A DNA stretch of 64,000 bases from Enoplosus armatus (GCF_043641665.1 NC_092184.1:21837108-21901107), one strand, 5' to 3'. Shown: positions 14,023 through 24,642, numbered from the stretch's first letter. Notes: generated from the sequence alone by a model not told the origin. Translations and numbers: made by a program.

Positions 14023-15349
14023 TTCTGGCCCTTCAGCACTTATGTATTGTATGTCCAAGCCGAGGGGGCAACCATGAACACAAAATGAAACGACAAGCCG
14101 TCCGCTCCCATAAATGAGATCTGGATGCTATTTGCTGACATCGCCAGACTGAGCAGAAACTAAATATATACATGGTCAGAAAGTGCAGCGCTATAGAAGC
14201 ATGCTAACACCCGTGTGAGAAACAGCTGGGAACACACATGGCTTCATTACATGTAAGCGTCCTGTGCAGGCTGAGAAACGGGCACCAGGTGTTGCTGCCA
14301 TCATATATGTAGACTGTGGAACAGATGAGGAGACGTTTAGAGAGGGGGGAGCACAAATAGTTCATTTTTTAGTTGTCTGAGGAGGAATATGCCATTGTGT
14401 GTTTTGTTGTATTTCCCAGTGTGGGTTAGTAGGCACACAGCCTTGCAGCGACCAGAGGTTTGGGTTCATTTCCTCAAATAATGTCACAAATAGACACACT
14501 CACAGCACTATCTAGCTCACTGAATGTACTGTAAGAATCTATCAAATAGCTATTAAATGGTATTTTAACAGTAATAATCCCCCCAAAAATGAAAGCAACA
14601 ATATTCCCTCTGTTCTTTTTTTTTCAGACACAGTGGCTTGACTGTGAAAATATGAGCTTGAGAGAAAGCATATTTGCCCAATGTGCCTGATGTCATGATG
14701 GGTGTCAGCGTGATGTGACTGGACCAGTCAGAACTTCCAGGGTGAGTCGGGTTGATGTGTCCTGACACATGAGTAAGGACTTCGGAGCAGAGCCCAGACC
14801 TTTGGCACTGGAACCGCACTGTGCAATATTTTCCACTGAGACTAGAGTCCCTACTAACTACAAAAATACATATAATTAAGCACTGAACCCTGCAATATTG
14901 ATAATGCCAACGCATGTTTCACATGCACATTAGACTGCTACCCCTGTTGCGCCCATGCACACCCAAAAAGGATCATAACAGCCAAAATATGCCGTCATTG
15001 TCTCATTACTGGACAGAAGTGGAACATGGGTTGAAAGAAAGCACTGTTGTTGCCTCTTCTTTGGATCAGAGGGAGCAGAGTTACCTGTGCTGGTCAAGAG
15101 AACAACCATCACCACTGCATCTTTTCTCAAAGAGCCAGAGTATCCTAGGTAGGTGTCAGAAAAAGAGAACGTACAGCCCACTTAACTTCGACTCAAGCTT
15201 TCCTTTTCTCAAGCCTATGCCCCTTTTTCTGTTTGCCGGACAAGTTGTTATTTTCTGTGTGGAAGGTGTTGTGTGCAGCTCCCCAGGGTCACCAGGGAAA
15301 GTGTTCTGTCAGAGTTTGCTTTAGAAAACAAGCACTGTATTTTGTTCAA
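14021..15349. other. Non-coding stretch, no gene seen
   Basis: Open frames on both strands overlap (116 codons at 14565-14915 minus; 136 codons at 14914-15324 plus; 83 codons inside the latter on minus). None has a recognisable domain. A GC-rich phrase at 14055-14070 (CCAAGCCGAGGGGGCA) loosely resembles a CTCF core but is not close enough to call. Confidence 0.5.
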
Positions 15350-15367
15350 CCCCCCCCCCCCCCCCCC
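15350..15367. repeat. C18 homopolymer (G18 on the minus strand)
   Basis: Eighteen consecutive C residues. The minus strand is an uninterrupted G run able in principle to form a G-quadruplex. Its length in an assembly is likely to be unreliable. Confidence 0.95.
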
Positions 15368-15829
15368 TTTTCTGAGTCTTCATATATTTTATGTCTTTCA
15401 CTGGATTTTGAATGTGCACCATAGGAGATCAAATTCATATTTTATGGAAAAAAAGTGAATTTAATTTGCATTTATCAGCCAAGCTCACTGGATCTAATTT
15501 CTCATTGGACCTTGTGCAGCAGAGTTAAGAGGAAATCTCTCCATGCTCCTCTGCTATCTCAGCACACAAATGCTCATCATGAGGATTATCAGCTATTCTT
15601 TCCATCAGGCCGACTCTGACTCTTCCTTGTACCCCCAGCTCACACTGCCTCTCTGCGGCATGCAACATGCACAGATCTCCCCTCACTTCCACCGCGCTGC
15701 TGTAAACAGCGACCCAGGGACAAAGATGGCAATCTCCCCACTGCTGCTCCAAACCTGATCAGCATGGAAATTGCTTCATCTCTGTCAAGCTTGTGTGCAT
15801 GTTTTCAAGTGCCTCTCTGATGTATATCT
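15368..15829. other. Upstream flank of the putative promoter
   Basis: A non-coding flank with modest CpG content (for example GCGACCC near 15709 and the CCGCGC near 15692). Open frames on both strands are short and unconvincing. Confidence 0.4.
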
Positions 15830-16726
15830 GACCCTGCCGGCCAATCAGGCACGAAGGAACGAGGGAAGATAAAGTGGGATTATTATTTTTTACCTCATTC
15901 AGAGACTTCAGCGTGAGACTGCTACTCCCAGCGCATGCGGCAGAAGGACTCCCATTCATTCTAGAAATCCTGTTTTTGTCCCCGTTCTGGGTTGTCCCCC
16001 ACTTCCTCTTCCTTGTCCCTTGTCGAAAGAGAGGCAGCATTCAAAGCATCCCTTTCTTTTATTCTGCCGAGCCAGCTGACACCCGCCTTCATGCCTTGGA
16101 TGATGGAGATAAAAAAAAAAAAGAAAAAGCAGGGAATTTAAAGCAAAGAGAGGACACGCGCTCCCAGGGTTTATTTTGCTCCCTTCCTCTCTCCTCCTCC
16201 TCTTCTTGCGCTCACAAGCCGAAACAGGCGCATGAGGGGAGACGTCAGAGTGGGAGCGATGTATTCACCTCTCCCTTCTCCTCTCTACCTCTCTCTTTGT
16301 GTCTCTCTGTCCACTCTCTCTTCCTCCTGGTCCGCGGCTCGTCGCTTCACACTGAAGCAGGCGGCTCTGTCGCGACGGGCGAGACGGCTCTACGCGTGCA
16401 GAGACATCTGTGAATGTGCTTATGTTGGGGGACTAAAGTAGCCTCTTAGCTGAGATTGAGACCACCCTCCCCTCCTCCCTTCCAGAGATGGGCTTTCTAA
16501 TGGCATGTACCATTTAAGCTCGGAGCAGGGTGGGCTGCAGCACTGAAAGGAGAGAGGGGGAGAGAGAGAGAGAAAAGCAGAAGGGGGAGTTGCACGGAGA
16601 GAGGGAGCGGGGGATAAAAAGAGAGAGAGGAGGGAAGTGTTGAAGAAGATGTGGTCAAAGAGAGCAAAGAAAAGGAGGAAGAGTCCAGTTGCATTGTGTG
16701 ATAACTGTACAGTCAGTTAACTACCC
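15830..16726 (+). promoter_or_regulatory. CpG-rich putative promoter and non-coding first exon
   Basis: This is the only clear CpG cluster of the window: I count roughly 30 CpG dinucleotides, most densely at 16201-16400. Visible elements are a CCAAT box in GGCCAATCAG (15839-15848), a CRE-like GACGTCAG (16241-16248), a CT-rich tract (about 16180-16330), a GA-rich tract (about 16540-16680) and a TATA-like GGGATAAAAAG (16611-16621). A donor-like CCC|GTAAGT follows 16726. Short upstream ATG frames (for example MWSKRAKKRRK from 16649, stopping before the donor) would fit a 5' untranslated exon. A 179-codon open frame at 15874-16413 is low-complexity Ser/Leu-rich and probably not coding. The + orientation is inferred from the donor. 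No downstream exon can be tied to it with confidence, so the gene is unknown. Confidence 0.45.
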
Positions 16727-18009
16727 GTAAGTAAGTGACAAACTGTCAGTTCTCTTTGCAGTTTGCAGATGCACACATGACCTCACAGTGCAGATCCTTC
16801 ATCCCTGATAAGGATGTTTGAAGACAACAGCTTGGACATATGCAGAAGCACAGCAGAAGACAAGAGCATATGTTGGTTTTGGCAGCGGTGAATTAATTCT
16901 GGAAGAACTGCAATTGTGTCACAGATAAAGCATTCCCTTACGCATGACTGACTGCACAATGGCACACATGCAGAAACATATTGCGGAAATTGGGTGGAAT
17001 GAGCAAAATTTTGCATTCACAGACAAAAGTCATTTTATTCTGGATGATAGGAAATCCAAAGTCCACAGCCTATATCTCCAGATGCTACCGTAGCTTCAGT
17101 GACTGGCAGGGGCTACCAGGATGCCAATTCTGTCACAACATTTCCCCTAAAAAGTGCACCACCTAATTTCAGGCGTCACTGAATAAAAAGCCTGTCTGCT
17201 GTGGAGGTGAGACAGCGTCTGGTGTGAGGATCAAAAACCACCACCTCGGCCAGCTCACCTCCTCTGAGCCTGGAGAGCAGACCTGCATCCAGGCCAGAGC
17301 GACGAGAGGAGGGCTGGAACACAGAGGTGGCTCTGCTCGAGGGAACCACAGTCCTGCACATTACACCACGAAAAACAAACCAGAGAGGAAGAGAAATGAC
17401 ATTAATTTCCCTGAGTGTGTCGCATGCATGAAAATGAACAAACTCATACACAGACGGCTCTGCATGTTTGTGTTTTTAATTACGTCTGATATATTAAACG
17501 CCACGGACTATTTCGCCCTTACAATATGATGAAAAAGGCAGCAGCCCAGAGGGAATTGAAATCACTAAATTGCTGTTAAGAGCGCAGCCGCTAATATGAT
17601 GGTGTGTGCGCGTCTGTAAGCCCAGATAACCTGAAGAAAAGCCGTCAGATGATCTAGCGACTGCATGCTACATTTCGCTGCAAAGTGTCATGCAAGTATT
17701 TTGAGCGTCAGGCTGTCCATTGGTTTGGACTCTCATGACTTGAGTTGCTGAATCAAAAGAACAGTGAGTGTGACACAGATGTTCAGCAGAATAATTTGCT
17801 GGAAAGGATGAGTGTTCCAGGGGGGCTTCATCGTGTGTAGAAAAAGAAAAATGGGCTGTTTATAATCACATCTGATCAAGGTGTTGTATTTGAAAAGTAG
17901 ACTTTTGTGTGTATATATGTTTTTTGTGCCATTGTTTCTATGTAAATGTGAAAAAAGCCTCAACAGCAGGGAGCAACCAACCATCCAAACAGCTTTTGAG
18001 CTTAAGAGT
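16727..18009. other. Putative first-intron sequence, no gene seen
   Basis: If the donor at 16727 is used, this is the beginning of an intron. A frame at 17176-17451 (minus, 91 codons) contains a GAG|GTGAGC donor-like string read on the minus strand near 17265, and GGAG|GTGAGA lies on plus near 17203. Neither has a matching acceptor or recognisable peptide. No repeats are evident. Confidence 0.4.
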
Positions 18010-18226
18010 TGCTGGTAGATGGATTTTTTTAACCTTCGGACAGAGCCAGGCTAGCTGGTTCCCCCTATTTCCAGTCTTTGTGCTAAGCTAAGCTAACCAG
18101 CTGCTGTCTGTTGCTTCCTATTTACCGTACAGACAGACATGAGAGTGGTATCGATCATCTCATCTTACTCTCTGCCACAAAGTGAATAAGCAAATTTCCC
18201 AAAATCTCAAACTATTCCTTTAAGAC
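18010..18226 (+). repeat. Teleost interspersed repeat, CTAAGCTAAGCTAA type, copy 1
   Basis: The body contains, in order, ACCTTCGGACAGAGCCAGGC, a TTCCAGTCTTTGTGC segment, TAAGCTAAGCTAACC, ACAGACATGAGAGTGGTATC and a final AAACTATTCCTTTAAG. This series recurs as an interspersed repeat across percomorph fish, often in introns and 3' untranslated regions (recalled, not searched). It matches a second copy at 31759-31920 in the same orientation. Confidence 0.8.
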
Positions 18227-18792
18227 TGTTGCTACATAATAAAAAGGAACTCTGTGAGGAGTTTTTATGCACTCATAAATTTCAGGTGTACTAGAGACTT
18301 GAGTGTGAATTTGAGCTCGAGTGTGTTTGATATATGAATCCTTTGAAACATGTTTGTCGAAAGGACTGTAAATAAATGTGACTTGACTGTTAAGTTTGCG
18401 AACAGAACATGATTACACACACAGCGCCTGTTCAGACAGAGAGCCACAGAGTCAAGGTCACGTGTGTTGGGTCAATATATCAAGACTCCACCTTAAGACT
18501 TGATCGTCTGATTTATCTGCTGCTGCTGCTGCTGTCAATCCTGTCTCGGGACATAACGCTGTTTATACAATTCAAGCGTGAACCAATGAGGTCTTTATGT
18601 GTGTGTGTGTTTAAAGTATGCCATGTATGTCTTAAATCTTTCAGAGCTCTACCATGGCTGTGGGTGGTGCCTCTTTCCCTTTTGGAGGAGTATGATTTTT
18701 TTCCCACAAGCCATCTGGTGCGTCTTTTCAGGCCTAATAAGAGGGAAACAGAGAGGTTCAGCAGATGATAAAGATGGGAGCTGAGTAGGCCA

Positions 18793-18794
<2 letters not shown>
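18227..18794. other. Non-coding stretch with a short LINE-type tail
   Basis: The phrase CTGTAAATAAATGTGACTTG (18367-18386) resembles the polyadenylation-signal-plus-short-tandem tail of teleost LINE 3' ends, but the element body is not recognisable. A (CTG)5-like run is at 18517-18535. The open frames at 18409-18768 (plus) and 18513-18959 (minus) run against each other and owe part of their length to the adjacent AC tract. Confidence 0.4.

Positions 18795-18831
<37 letters not shown>
18795..18831. repeat. (AC)n microsatellite
   Basis: Perfect AC tract of about 18 units; it explains the Cys-Val runs in minus-strand open frames. Confidence 0.97.
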
Positions 18832-18833
<2 letters not shown>

Positions 18834-19127
18834 ACAAGGGCAACAGATGGAAGGGGCCCCGATATGCTGCTGGTGCTGGAGCCAGGCCCGGTGGGCAAGC
18901 CCAACTGGGGGTCCATTGATATCTAATGTTCTGACAGACTTTGAAGTGGAGAGTTGCATCCAGAGAATGTAATTCTACTTTGCCTTGCAAACCAGACTCA
19001 CTTTGGGAATTGCTGCACAAATGCATGGTGGATGATAAGTGAAGTTATCATCTTTTCCAAACCCCTAAAAATCAATTTTGAAATAAAAGTAATCAGTCAG
19101 CATCTCCAAAATAAAGAATTCTTCATT
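18832..19127. other. Non-coding stretch
   Basis: No element or gene is recognised between the AC tract and the hairpin. Confidence 0.5.
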
Positions 19128-19178
19128 TAAAAAAAGTGTTATCAGTGTGTGTCTGGCACACTGATAACACTTCTTTTT
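19128..19178. repeat. Perfect 16-bp inverted repeat (hairpin)
   Basis: AAGTGTTATCAGTGTG at 19134-19149 and its exact reverse complement at 19157-19172 flank a 7-nt loop. Beyond one mismatch, five more A-T pairs extend the stem. Possible origins are a minimal palindromic transposon relic, template-switch repair, or a short structured RNA. The total is too short for a usual pre-miRNA. Confidence 0.9.
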
Positions 19179-21178
19179 ACTACTACCTACTATTTTAGCT
19201 ACAGCAATTTGTTTGCCCCTTTTTCTCTGCTACTGTGTTATCATCTCTACATAAGTCTACATTTAGTCAATTTCTTTTTTCATTTTGCCTTCACTAAATC
19301 AATCCCCCATCAAAGATTTTAAGTTTTTTTCCCCATACTACACATAGTACATCCCATTGAACATTAGAGTGACTAAAAACTAAAAAAGGAATTCCAACAT
19401 GCAGTCAGTGACAAAAAAACTCAAAAACACGCTTTTATTTACAATACCCTGCCTTTTTACTTCTGCTTAACTGGTGCAAAGCAAACCAAGTACAACAAAA
19501 ACTGCAAACATACGTGTCAATTTGAAAGGAAACGTAGCTGAAGTGTCCCAAGTGTCATCTAAGAATTAAATTAAATAAAAAATCAAACATCTAGTGTCAA
19601 AAGCTTTCTGAATTCAGTCCACAGCGCTCAACGATTTCGCACAATTTTGTTTTTCATGTCTTGCAGGATGGCCTAGAGGCGCACACTTACCAGGGAAGAA
19701 TACCGGCAGAGTGGGAATGGAAAAGGGTAGTGTCAGGGCTGTGTCAGACACAATTATGCTTTTTCTCTGAGCTGCATACAAGAGAGTGCAAATGTGCATG
19801 TTTGCGACCAATAAAACAGTGAATATACACAGACTGTGGCAGCTTGTCACTGTTTTCCAAAATGTCTGACTCATATGTGTCTCTGAACCAGACACCTCTG
19901 CAATAACCTCTCCGTGGTGTGGATGAATGACTCTAGCTTGTATGTGATGGTTATAAAGAACATTAAACTGATACATGGGCAGGAGGCCAGCCCAATAACA
20001 GCCTGTGTTATAGCTTCCTTGTGTCTACGGCCTTGGTCTGTATCATTACTTGGAGGTGAGTGTGTTGCCATGTGACCCCCACAGGTAGCCCCCAAGACTG
20101 ATAGATAGTGATGATGTGTGCACTGGCCCTGTTTCCCGATAACAAATGAGTAGCCCTCCCGGAACCAAAATTAAAGAGCAGCTGTGGAAATGAGAGTAAT
20201 CATTTGACTAAAATATTGTTGTTGTTGTCTAGAAAAGAAATAGCTGATCTGGCCTCTATTGATGAGAAAAGTTTCAGAAGTAGCAGCGAATGAAAGCAGA
20301 TTATTAAAAGTTACATTTCCAGTGTTGTCCTAGGCGGGGAGTCCTCACATTATTTGTCCAGACGAGTGTAATGCCTCTGTGGGCAGTTGGATGGTTGTCG
20401 TCATAGTTACTTCACCATTATGGAAGAAATTATGTCAAATGGGTGTGTGGTTATGAGATTGTCCTTTGGCAGCATTAGCTTTGGGTGCACACATGATAAT
20501 TTATGTGTTGACACAAATTCCCCAAACATAGTACGTCATTAGTATGAAACATTAAAACAACAGTTTTTTTGAAATATTATAGCAATTCTATCAGATTTAA
20601 TCAACATTTGAATTCAGGTTGAAATCAAGTTAATGTGTTCTATTTTATTTGTTTTAACATAAATACATTTTATAATTCACCTGCTTTTGTCACATGTTCC
20701 TGTCCAGACCAATGACTAGACGAGACTAGATAATAATTACCTGCATCACTGAAAAGCAGCAAACACAGCATCAGTAGTAGTAACAGTTGAAGAATCAGAC
20801 TGTAAGGAAAGGAAATGAGACAAATACAAGCTAGTGTCACGACCCCTGCCAACTGTTATTCTATTTTTTCATCTGTTCTGTTTTCATGTGATATCACGAA
20901 GGGTACAAACATGGTCCACGCAGATACGCAAACGCAGCTGTTTCAAGCTACGCAAGATCGATTTCACACATTGTTGCGTTCTAAAGTCTGTCGCCTTAAA
21001 ATCTTGCATTGCGTTGAGTATGTTCACCGGGGTCGTGCGTTGTCATCTGACCTGAGTAAACTTTCTTGCTGCATTGGGATTGTAGAAATTAGTATCCTGC
21101 AGATCAATTGATCGTTCGCTAAACCTTTCCTTCACAACAGTGACAGTCACAGTGTAGCAACTACAGCTATAGTCACAT
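19179..21178. other. Non-coding stretch with a CpG-dense patch
   Basis: No gene is recognised. From about 20896 to 21041 there are 12 CpG dinucleotides in about 150 bp, several in ACGCA or TGCGTT contexts, while the surrounding DNA has very few. Two overlapping open frames cross the patch (20815-21111 and 20834-21055) but give no known protein. Confidence 0.5.
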
Positions 21179-21204
21179 CAGGTCTGTCAAGCATTGAATA
21201 TCTC
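21179..21204 (+). repeat. Short sequence shared with 61044-61069
   Basis: CAGGTCTGTCAAGC is identical at both sites, and the following 12 bases agree at 8 positions (22 of 26 overall). GTTAGCGTAATTAGC-like and ATTAGCTTAATTGGC-like phrases follow both sites at 350-510 bp. They may be distant copies of one unnamed interspersed element. Confidence 0.35.
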
Positions 21205-21310
21205 TTTGAATGGTTGGCTGGTTTTTGTTCCCTCTCCAAAACCAAAAATACAAGAGCAGAAAGGTAAGGAAAGGATTAAACAGTGTGTTTGTCTGTTCTA
21301 ATGTAAGCTG

Positions 21311-21450
21311 CAAATGTCGACCCCCCCCGTCATGTTCAAGTGTCCTTGAGCAAGACACTGAACCCTAAGTTGCTCCCGATGGAGGCCAGCACCTTGCATA
21401 GCAACTCGGTCGCCATCGGTGTGTGAATATGTGAATGAGACCTGATTTGT
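21311..21450 (+). repeat. Teleost interspersed repeat fragment (GCAAGACACTGAACCC type)
   Basis: The string AAGTGTCCTTGAGCAAGACACTGAACCCTAAGTTGCTCCCGATGG can be followed across 21339-21382, with GCACCTTGCATAGCAACTC and CATCGGTGTGTGAATATGTGAATG after it. This is the characteristic internal part of a widespread teleost repeat whose other end (TGGTAAATGGACTGCA) is seen separately at 35178. Degenerate and truncated. Confidence 0.65.
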
Positions 21451-22399
21451 ATGAGTCCATTTAACGTTAGCGGTTATGTCCTGCTCTTGGGATTAGGGGA
21501 ACTTCAGCAAAACTCGTTATCCATCTCATGGAGCTAATGTTAGCGTAATTAGCAACCTAGCTGGTAAAATCTGCTAGTGACAGTTGTCATGTCAACAGAA
21601 TTTATGGTACCTGGCAAGAAATGAAGCAGTTTTGTGTAGTAGTAGTTTCTGTTTTCATAGTTTTTTTCTGAACCCCAAATATTTATGATTGATTTTTCCA
21701 AACCTAGCAGTTCATATTACCCTACATATGATATGACATGAGCAAATTTATTAGCAGTATTTGTTAGTCAGTTCTTGCAATGCTCTACTAAAGCTCTACT
21801 ATAAAACAAGTCATGACCTTTTGACCACAATCAAACAAGAAAAAATATTCGTTGAAAATAACCTCAATCATTCTTAAAGGGTTTCATTCATGGGACAAAT
21901 GTAGTTTACAGTGTTTTCAGAAGCTCAGAGGGGAGTGGCAGCAGGCCAAGTCTGCTCGAAGAACAGCTGTCTTTGACAACAGCAGGGAGGCTGAGGAGTG
22001 GCTGTATTTACATTGAATTAGGCCATCAGTTGGACAGAGTCCTCGGCATACAAGCGACTCAGACGGATCAACAAACAGCCATCTGACGCCTGTGATTCAA
22101 GGGCAATTCCTTAGACAGCTACAAATCACAGATTGACACTCCTGCATCTGTAAGAGGGCTTAGCTCCTGACACACAATGGTCCAGATAAAAACACTGTCT
22201 GTTATTCTTACTCTTACAGCAGCCAGCCGATATGCCATTCACCTGTTACCAAGTCACTGGTTGTGGTATTGTGTGGTAGTTGCTGCTGCATTTCACACTG
22301 TGAACAACAGAGTTACTCCATTCTGCTGGAGTAATAATTCTAATGAATATACCCTGCCTCAGGGCTTACAATCAAGTCCAGTGATGGAGGCAGCTAGTC
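21451..22399. other. Non-coding stretch, no gene seen
   Basis: AT-rich with occasional GCTAATGTTAGC-like phrases near 21533. The open frame at 22177-22581 (134 codons) runs into the tandem duplication and has no recognisable domain. Confidence 0.45.
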
Positions 22400-23640
22400 T
22401 CCATAATAATGTTTTAGATGTTTATAACTGTTTTTCATTGGACAAAATGACATCAGTAGAAATCAAGGAAGCTGGAAAACCTCAGCTCTTAATGGCTGAT
22501 GACAAATTAATAAGCTCTGGCCAAATGTTCTTGACCCACAAATGTGTTAAATGGTTTTTCAGCTCTGTGGGAATCCAATAGATTTCCAAAGGCTTGGATA
22601 ATAGTAGGTGCATTATAGCATTAAATGACTAGTAGATTTAATTATTGTAATAGGAAATACAGAATGTACAATTTGCATTTTTTCTCGTGAATTCAGTAAT
22701 CCAAAAGCTCAAGAGAAAATATGGTTGGAAGTACAACATTTCTAACCCAAAAACATTTCCAAGGTTTCCAAGCAGATGCTGTCATTAATTTGATATTAAC
22801 TTTGATAAATCAAACGTGATGAATCATTTAGAGTGTGTGTAACCTGATGCTCTTCTTAAAGAAGGTGGAAATTAAGGGTTTAGCATACAATTGTTTCTTG
22901 ACAGTTGAACAGGAAATAACTCTGTCCTTATATTTTTTTTATAACTTTAAGCCTTTGAGTAATCCAGAGTCACCTCTTGTCCATTTTACAGAACAATTTT
23001 CAATTGACAAAATGGCATCAGTAGAGAACAAAAAGCAGATTTTGGGTTTTGATATCTGATAACAAGTTCAGCTGGGGACACATTTTACTGGACCAACCAA
23101 TTTGTGAATAATAACCTCCAATGACTGATGTGACAATAGGTGCAGAAAACACAATGCCAACCAAACCCGATTTGTTATCATCACTGTATTAATGGCATTT
23201 TAAGGTTAGACTTGAGTATTTAGCTACAACAGTTGCTCAGTGGGTTTTGAGACCTACTGAGAAATTAAGTACAGTACGAACATACAGATGGTCGCAAACG
23301 TACAAGCACACACATGCTAAAATCTCTGGGTTGCTGCAGGTCTTTGACAAAGAAAAACAGCTGATTTTGGTGAGAATAATTGGTAAAGGCCAGGTTTTTC
23401 AATTCCCAGTATTCAATCTATTAAGAGCAGAATTCGTTTTTTTTCTAGTGACTGGATGTCCAGTCAGCTAAAATCACAACAAGCCATGAGAAAATGTGGC
23501 AGGGAGGACCACATTTCTAACACTACTGATACCTGTCTTCGACAACTTAACCCTTCCCCTCTCTCTGACAACCTTCTGTGCAGGTGCTCAACCTGGTTTA
23601 AAATTACCTTTGATGAATCAGACCCTCTGAATCATTCACT

Positions 23641-23690
<50 letters not shown>

Positions 23691-23730
23691 CCTCATGCCC
23701 TCCCTAAAGAATGTATTTGGTGTAGCAGAC
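22400..23730 (+). repeat. Diverged tandem duplication with insertions
   Basis: Three blocks occur twice in the same order. (1) GACAAAATGACATCAGTAGA at 22441 pairs with GACAAAATGGCATCAGTAGA at 23006 (offset 565). (2) GAGAAAATATGG...ACATTTCTAAC at 22713-22746 pairs with 23488-23521 (28 of 34 identical; offset 775). (3) TTTGATAAATCA...GAATCATT at 22801 pairs with TTTGATGAATCA...GAATCATT at 23609, continuing into TAACCTGATGC at 22840 and TAACCTCATGC at 23688 (offsets 808 and 848). The growing offset means the second copy gained about 210 bp plus an expanded GT tract. Block 1 encodes FS.DKM.SVE in both copies when read from the same frame, but with stops soon after in copy 2; I do not claim a gene. 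Confidence 0.75.
23646..23688. repeat. (GT)n microsatellite inside the second duplicate
   Basis: Perfect GT tract of about 21 units. The first duplicate has only GTGTGTGT at the matching position (22833-22840). Confidence 0.95.
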
Positions 23731-24153
23731 AACTCTAACTTAGTAATGAGGATGTTCTTTTTGTTCTGACTGGCAAACCTTTTTAAATAATCATGTTGAC
23801 TCACCACTGCTGACTGCATTGCTGCTTTCGGTGAAGCAGTGAACTGCCAATGTTCGATCAAAATATTTACTCACCCGTTAGCCACAGAGGTCAAACTCAA
23901 GGTGGAATACGATTTAGCAAAATGATCGATCAGGCCCTCCTTGCTATAATCCAGCTCTATGTATGGAGGTCCCGCTGGAACAGCTAGCGTGAGTGGTAGT
24001 GGGTCAATATTGCTTCAGACTGTTCTACAAAAGTTTTGAGATCTGAAATAGATCATCTAATATATGTAACAATATTGTTTGTTTTCAGTACATGACATGG
24101 AAATAAATCAAATAATTAAAAAGCAACATTTGCCGTATATTATCACTCTTATC
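23731..24153. other. Non-coding stretch, no gene seen
   Basis: AT-rich sequence between the duplication and the inverted-repeat element; nothing recognised. Confidence 0.5.
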
Positions 24154-24642
24154 ACCTATTATGCTCATTTCCAGCTCTGTATTTTCATTTTGTGATTCCA
24201 CTAGTAGTAGCTTTGCATAGAGTAGCTTTGCATTATTCACAGTTTAAAAAAGTCCTGATTTATCTTATACTGGCCCTTCATGCAGCCCCTCAGTTCACCC
24301 TCTGTCTGACTCAAGCCGTTTGAGCTCCTCTCTTCAAGGCCCGCCTCCCTAAATGCCCACTTTCTTCTGATTGGCCTGCCAAGTTCAGGAAGTCTTTCCA
24401 AAGGCAAACTGTAAACCTAACGTTAACATAAACATCTCATCTGTGCCTGGAGCAGAGAAACCATATAAGGACATCTGTGCCTATCTGACATCAGACGGAC
24501 ACGGCGGTTGAAAAAACTGAAACGGAGTGTTTTGGCTCACAGGGATTACTTTTACATACATTTACCTCGTTATAACATTTGGTATAAATATCCAACATTG
24601 TAACATTATATATGACAGAAAATAAGGAAAAGCATAATAGGT
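24154..24642. mobile_element. Short non-autonomous DNA-transposon-like element with 12-bp terminal inverted repeats
   Basis: ACCTATTATGCT at 24154-24165 and AGCATAATAGGT at 24631-24642 are perfect inverted repeats bounding 489 bp. Internal phrases (CATTTCCAGCTCTGTATTTT, GGCCCGCCTCCCTAAATGCC, GATTGGCCTGCC) recur as a known teleost interspersed element ending in GCATAATAGGTCC (recalled). No transposase reading frame is present, as expected for a MITE. Flanking bases show no obvious target-site duplication, so the superfamily is not assigned. Confidence 0.75.

Noticed and set aside
14055..14070. CTCF-like core (CCAAGCCGAGGGGGCA)
   Set aside because: Too few positions agree with the CTCF consensus to call without a scored matrix.
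15874..16413. 179-codon plus-strand open frame as a protein
   Set aside because: It lies across a CT-rich CpG region, is low-complexity Ser/Leu-rich, lacks a known domain and is better explained as promoter or untranslated exon.
17176..17451. Minus-strand 91-codon frame with an internal GAG|GTGAGC donor
   Set aside because: No acceptor with a pyrimidine tract precedes it and the peptide is unrecognised.
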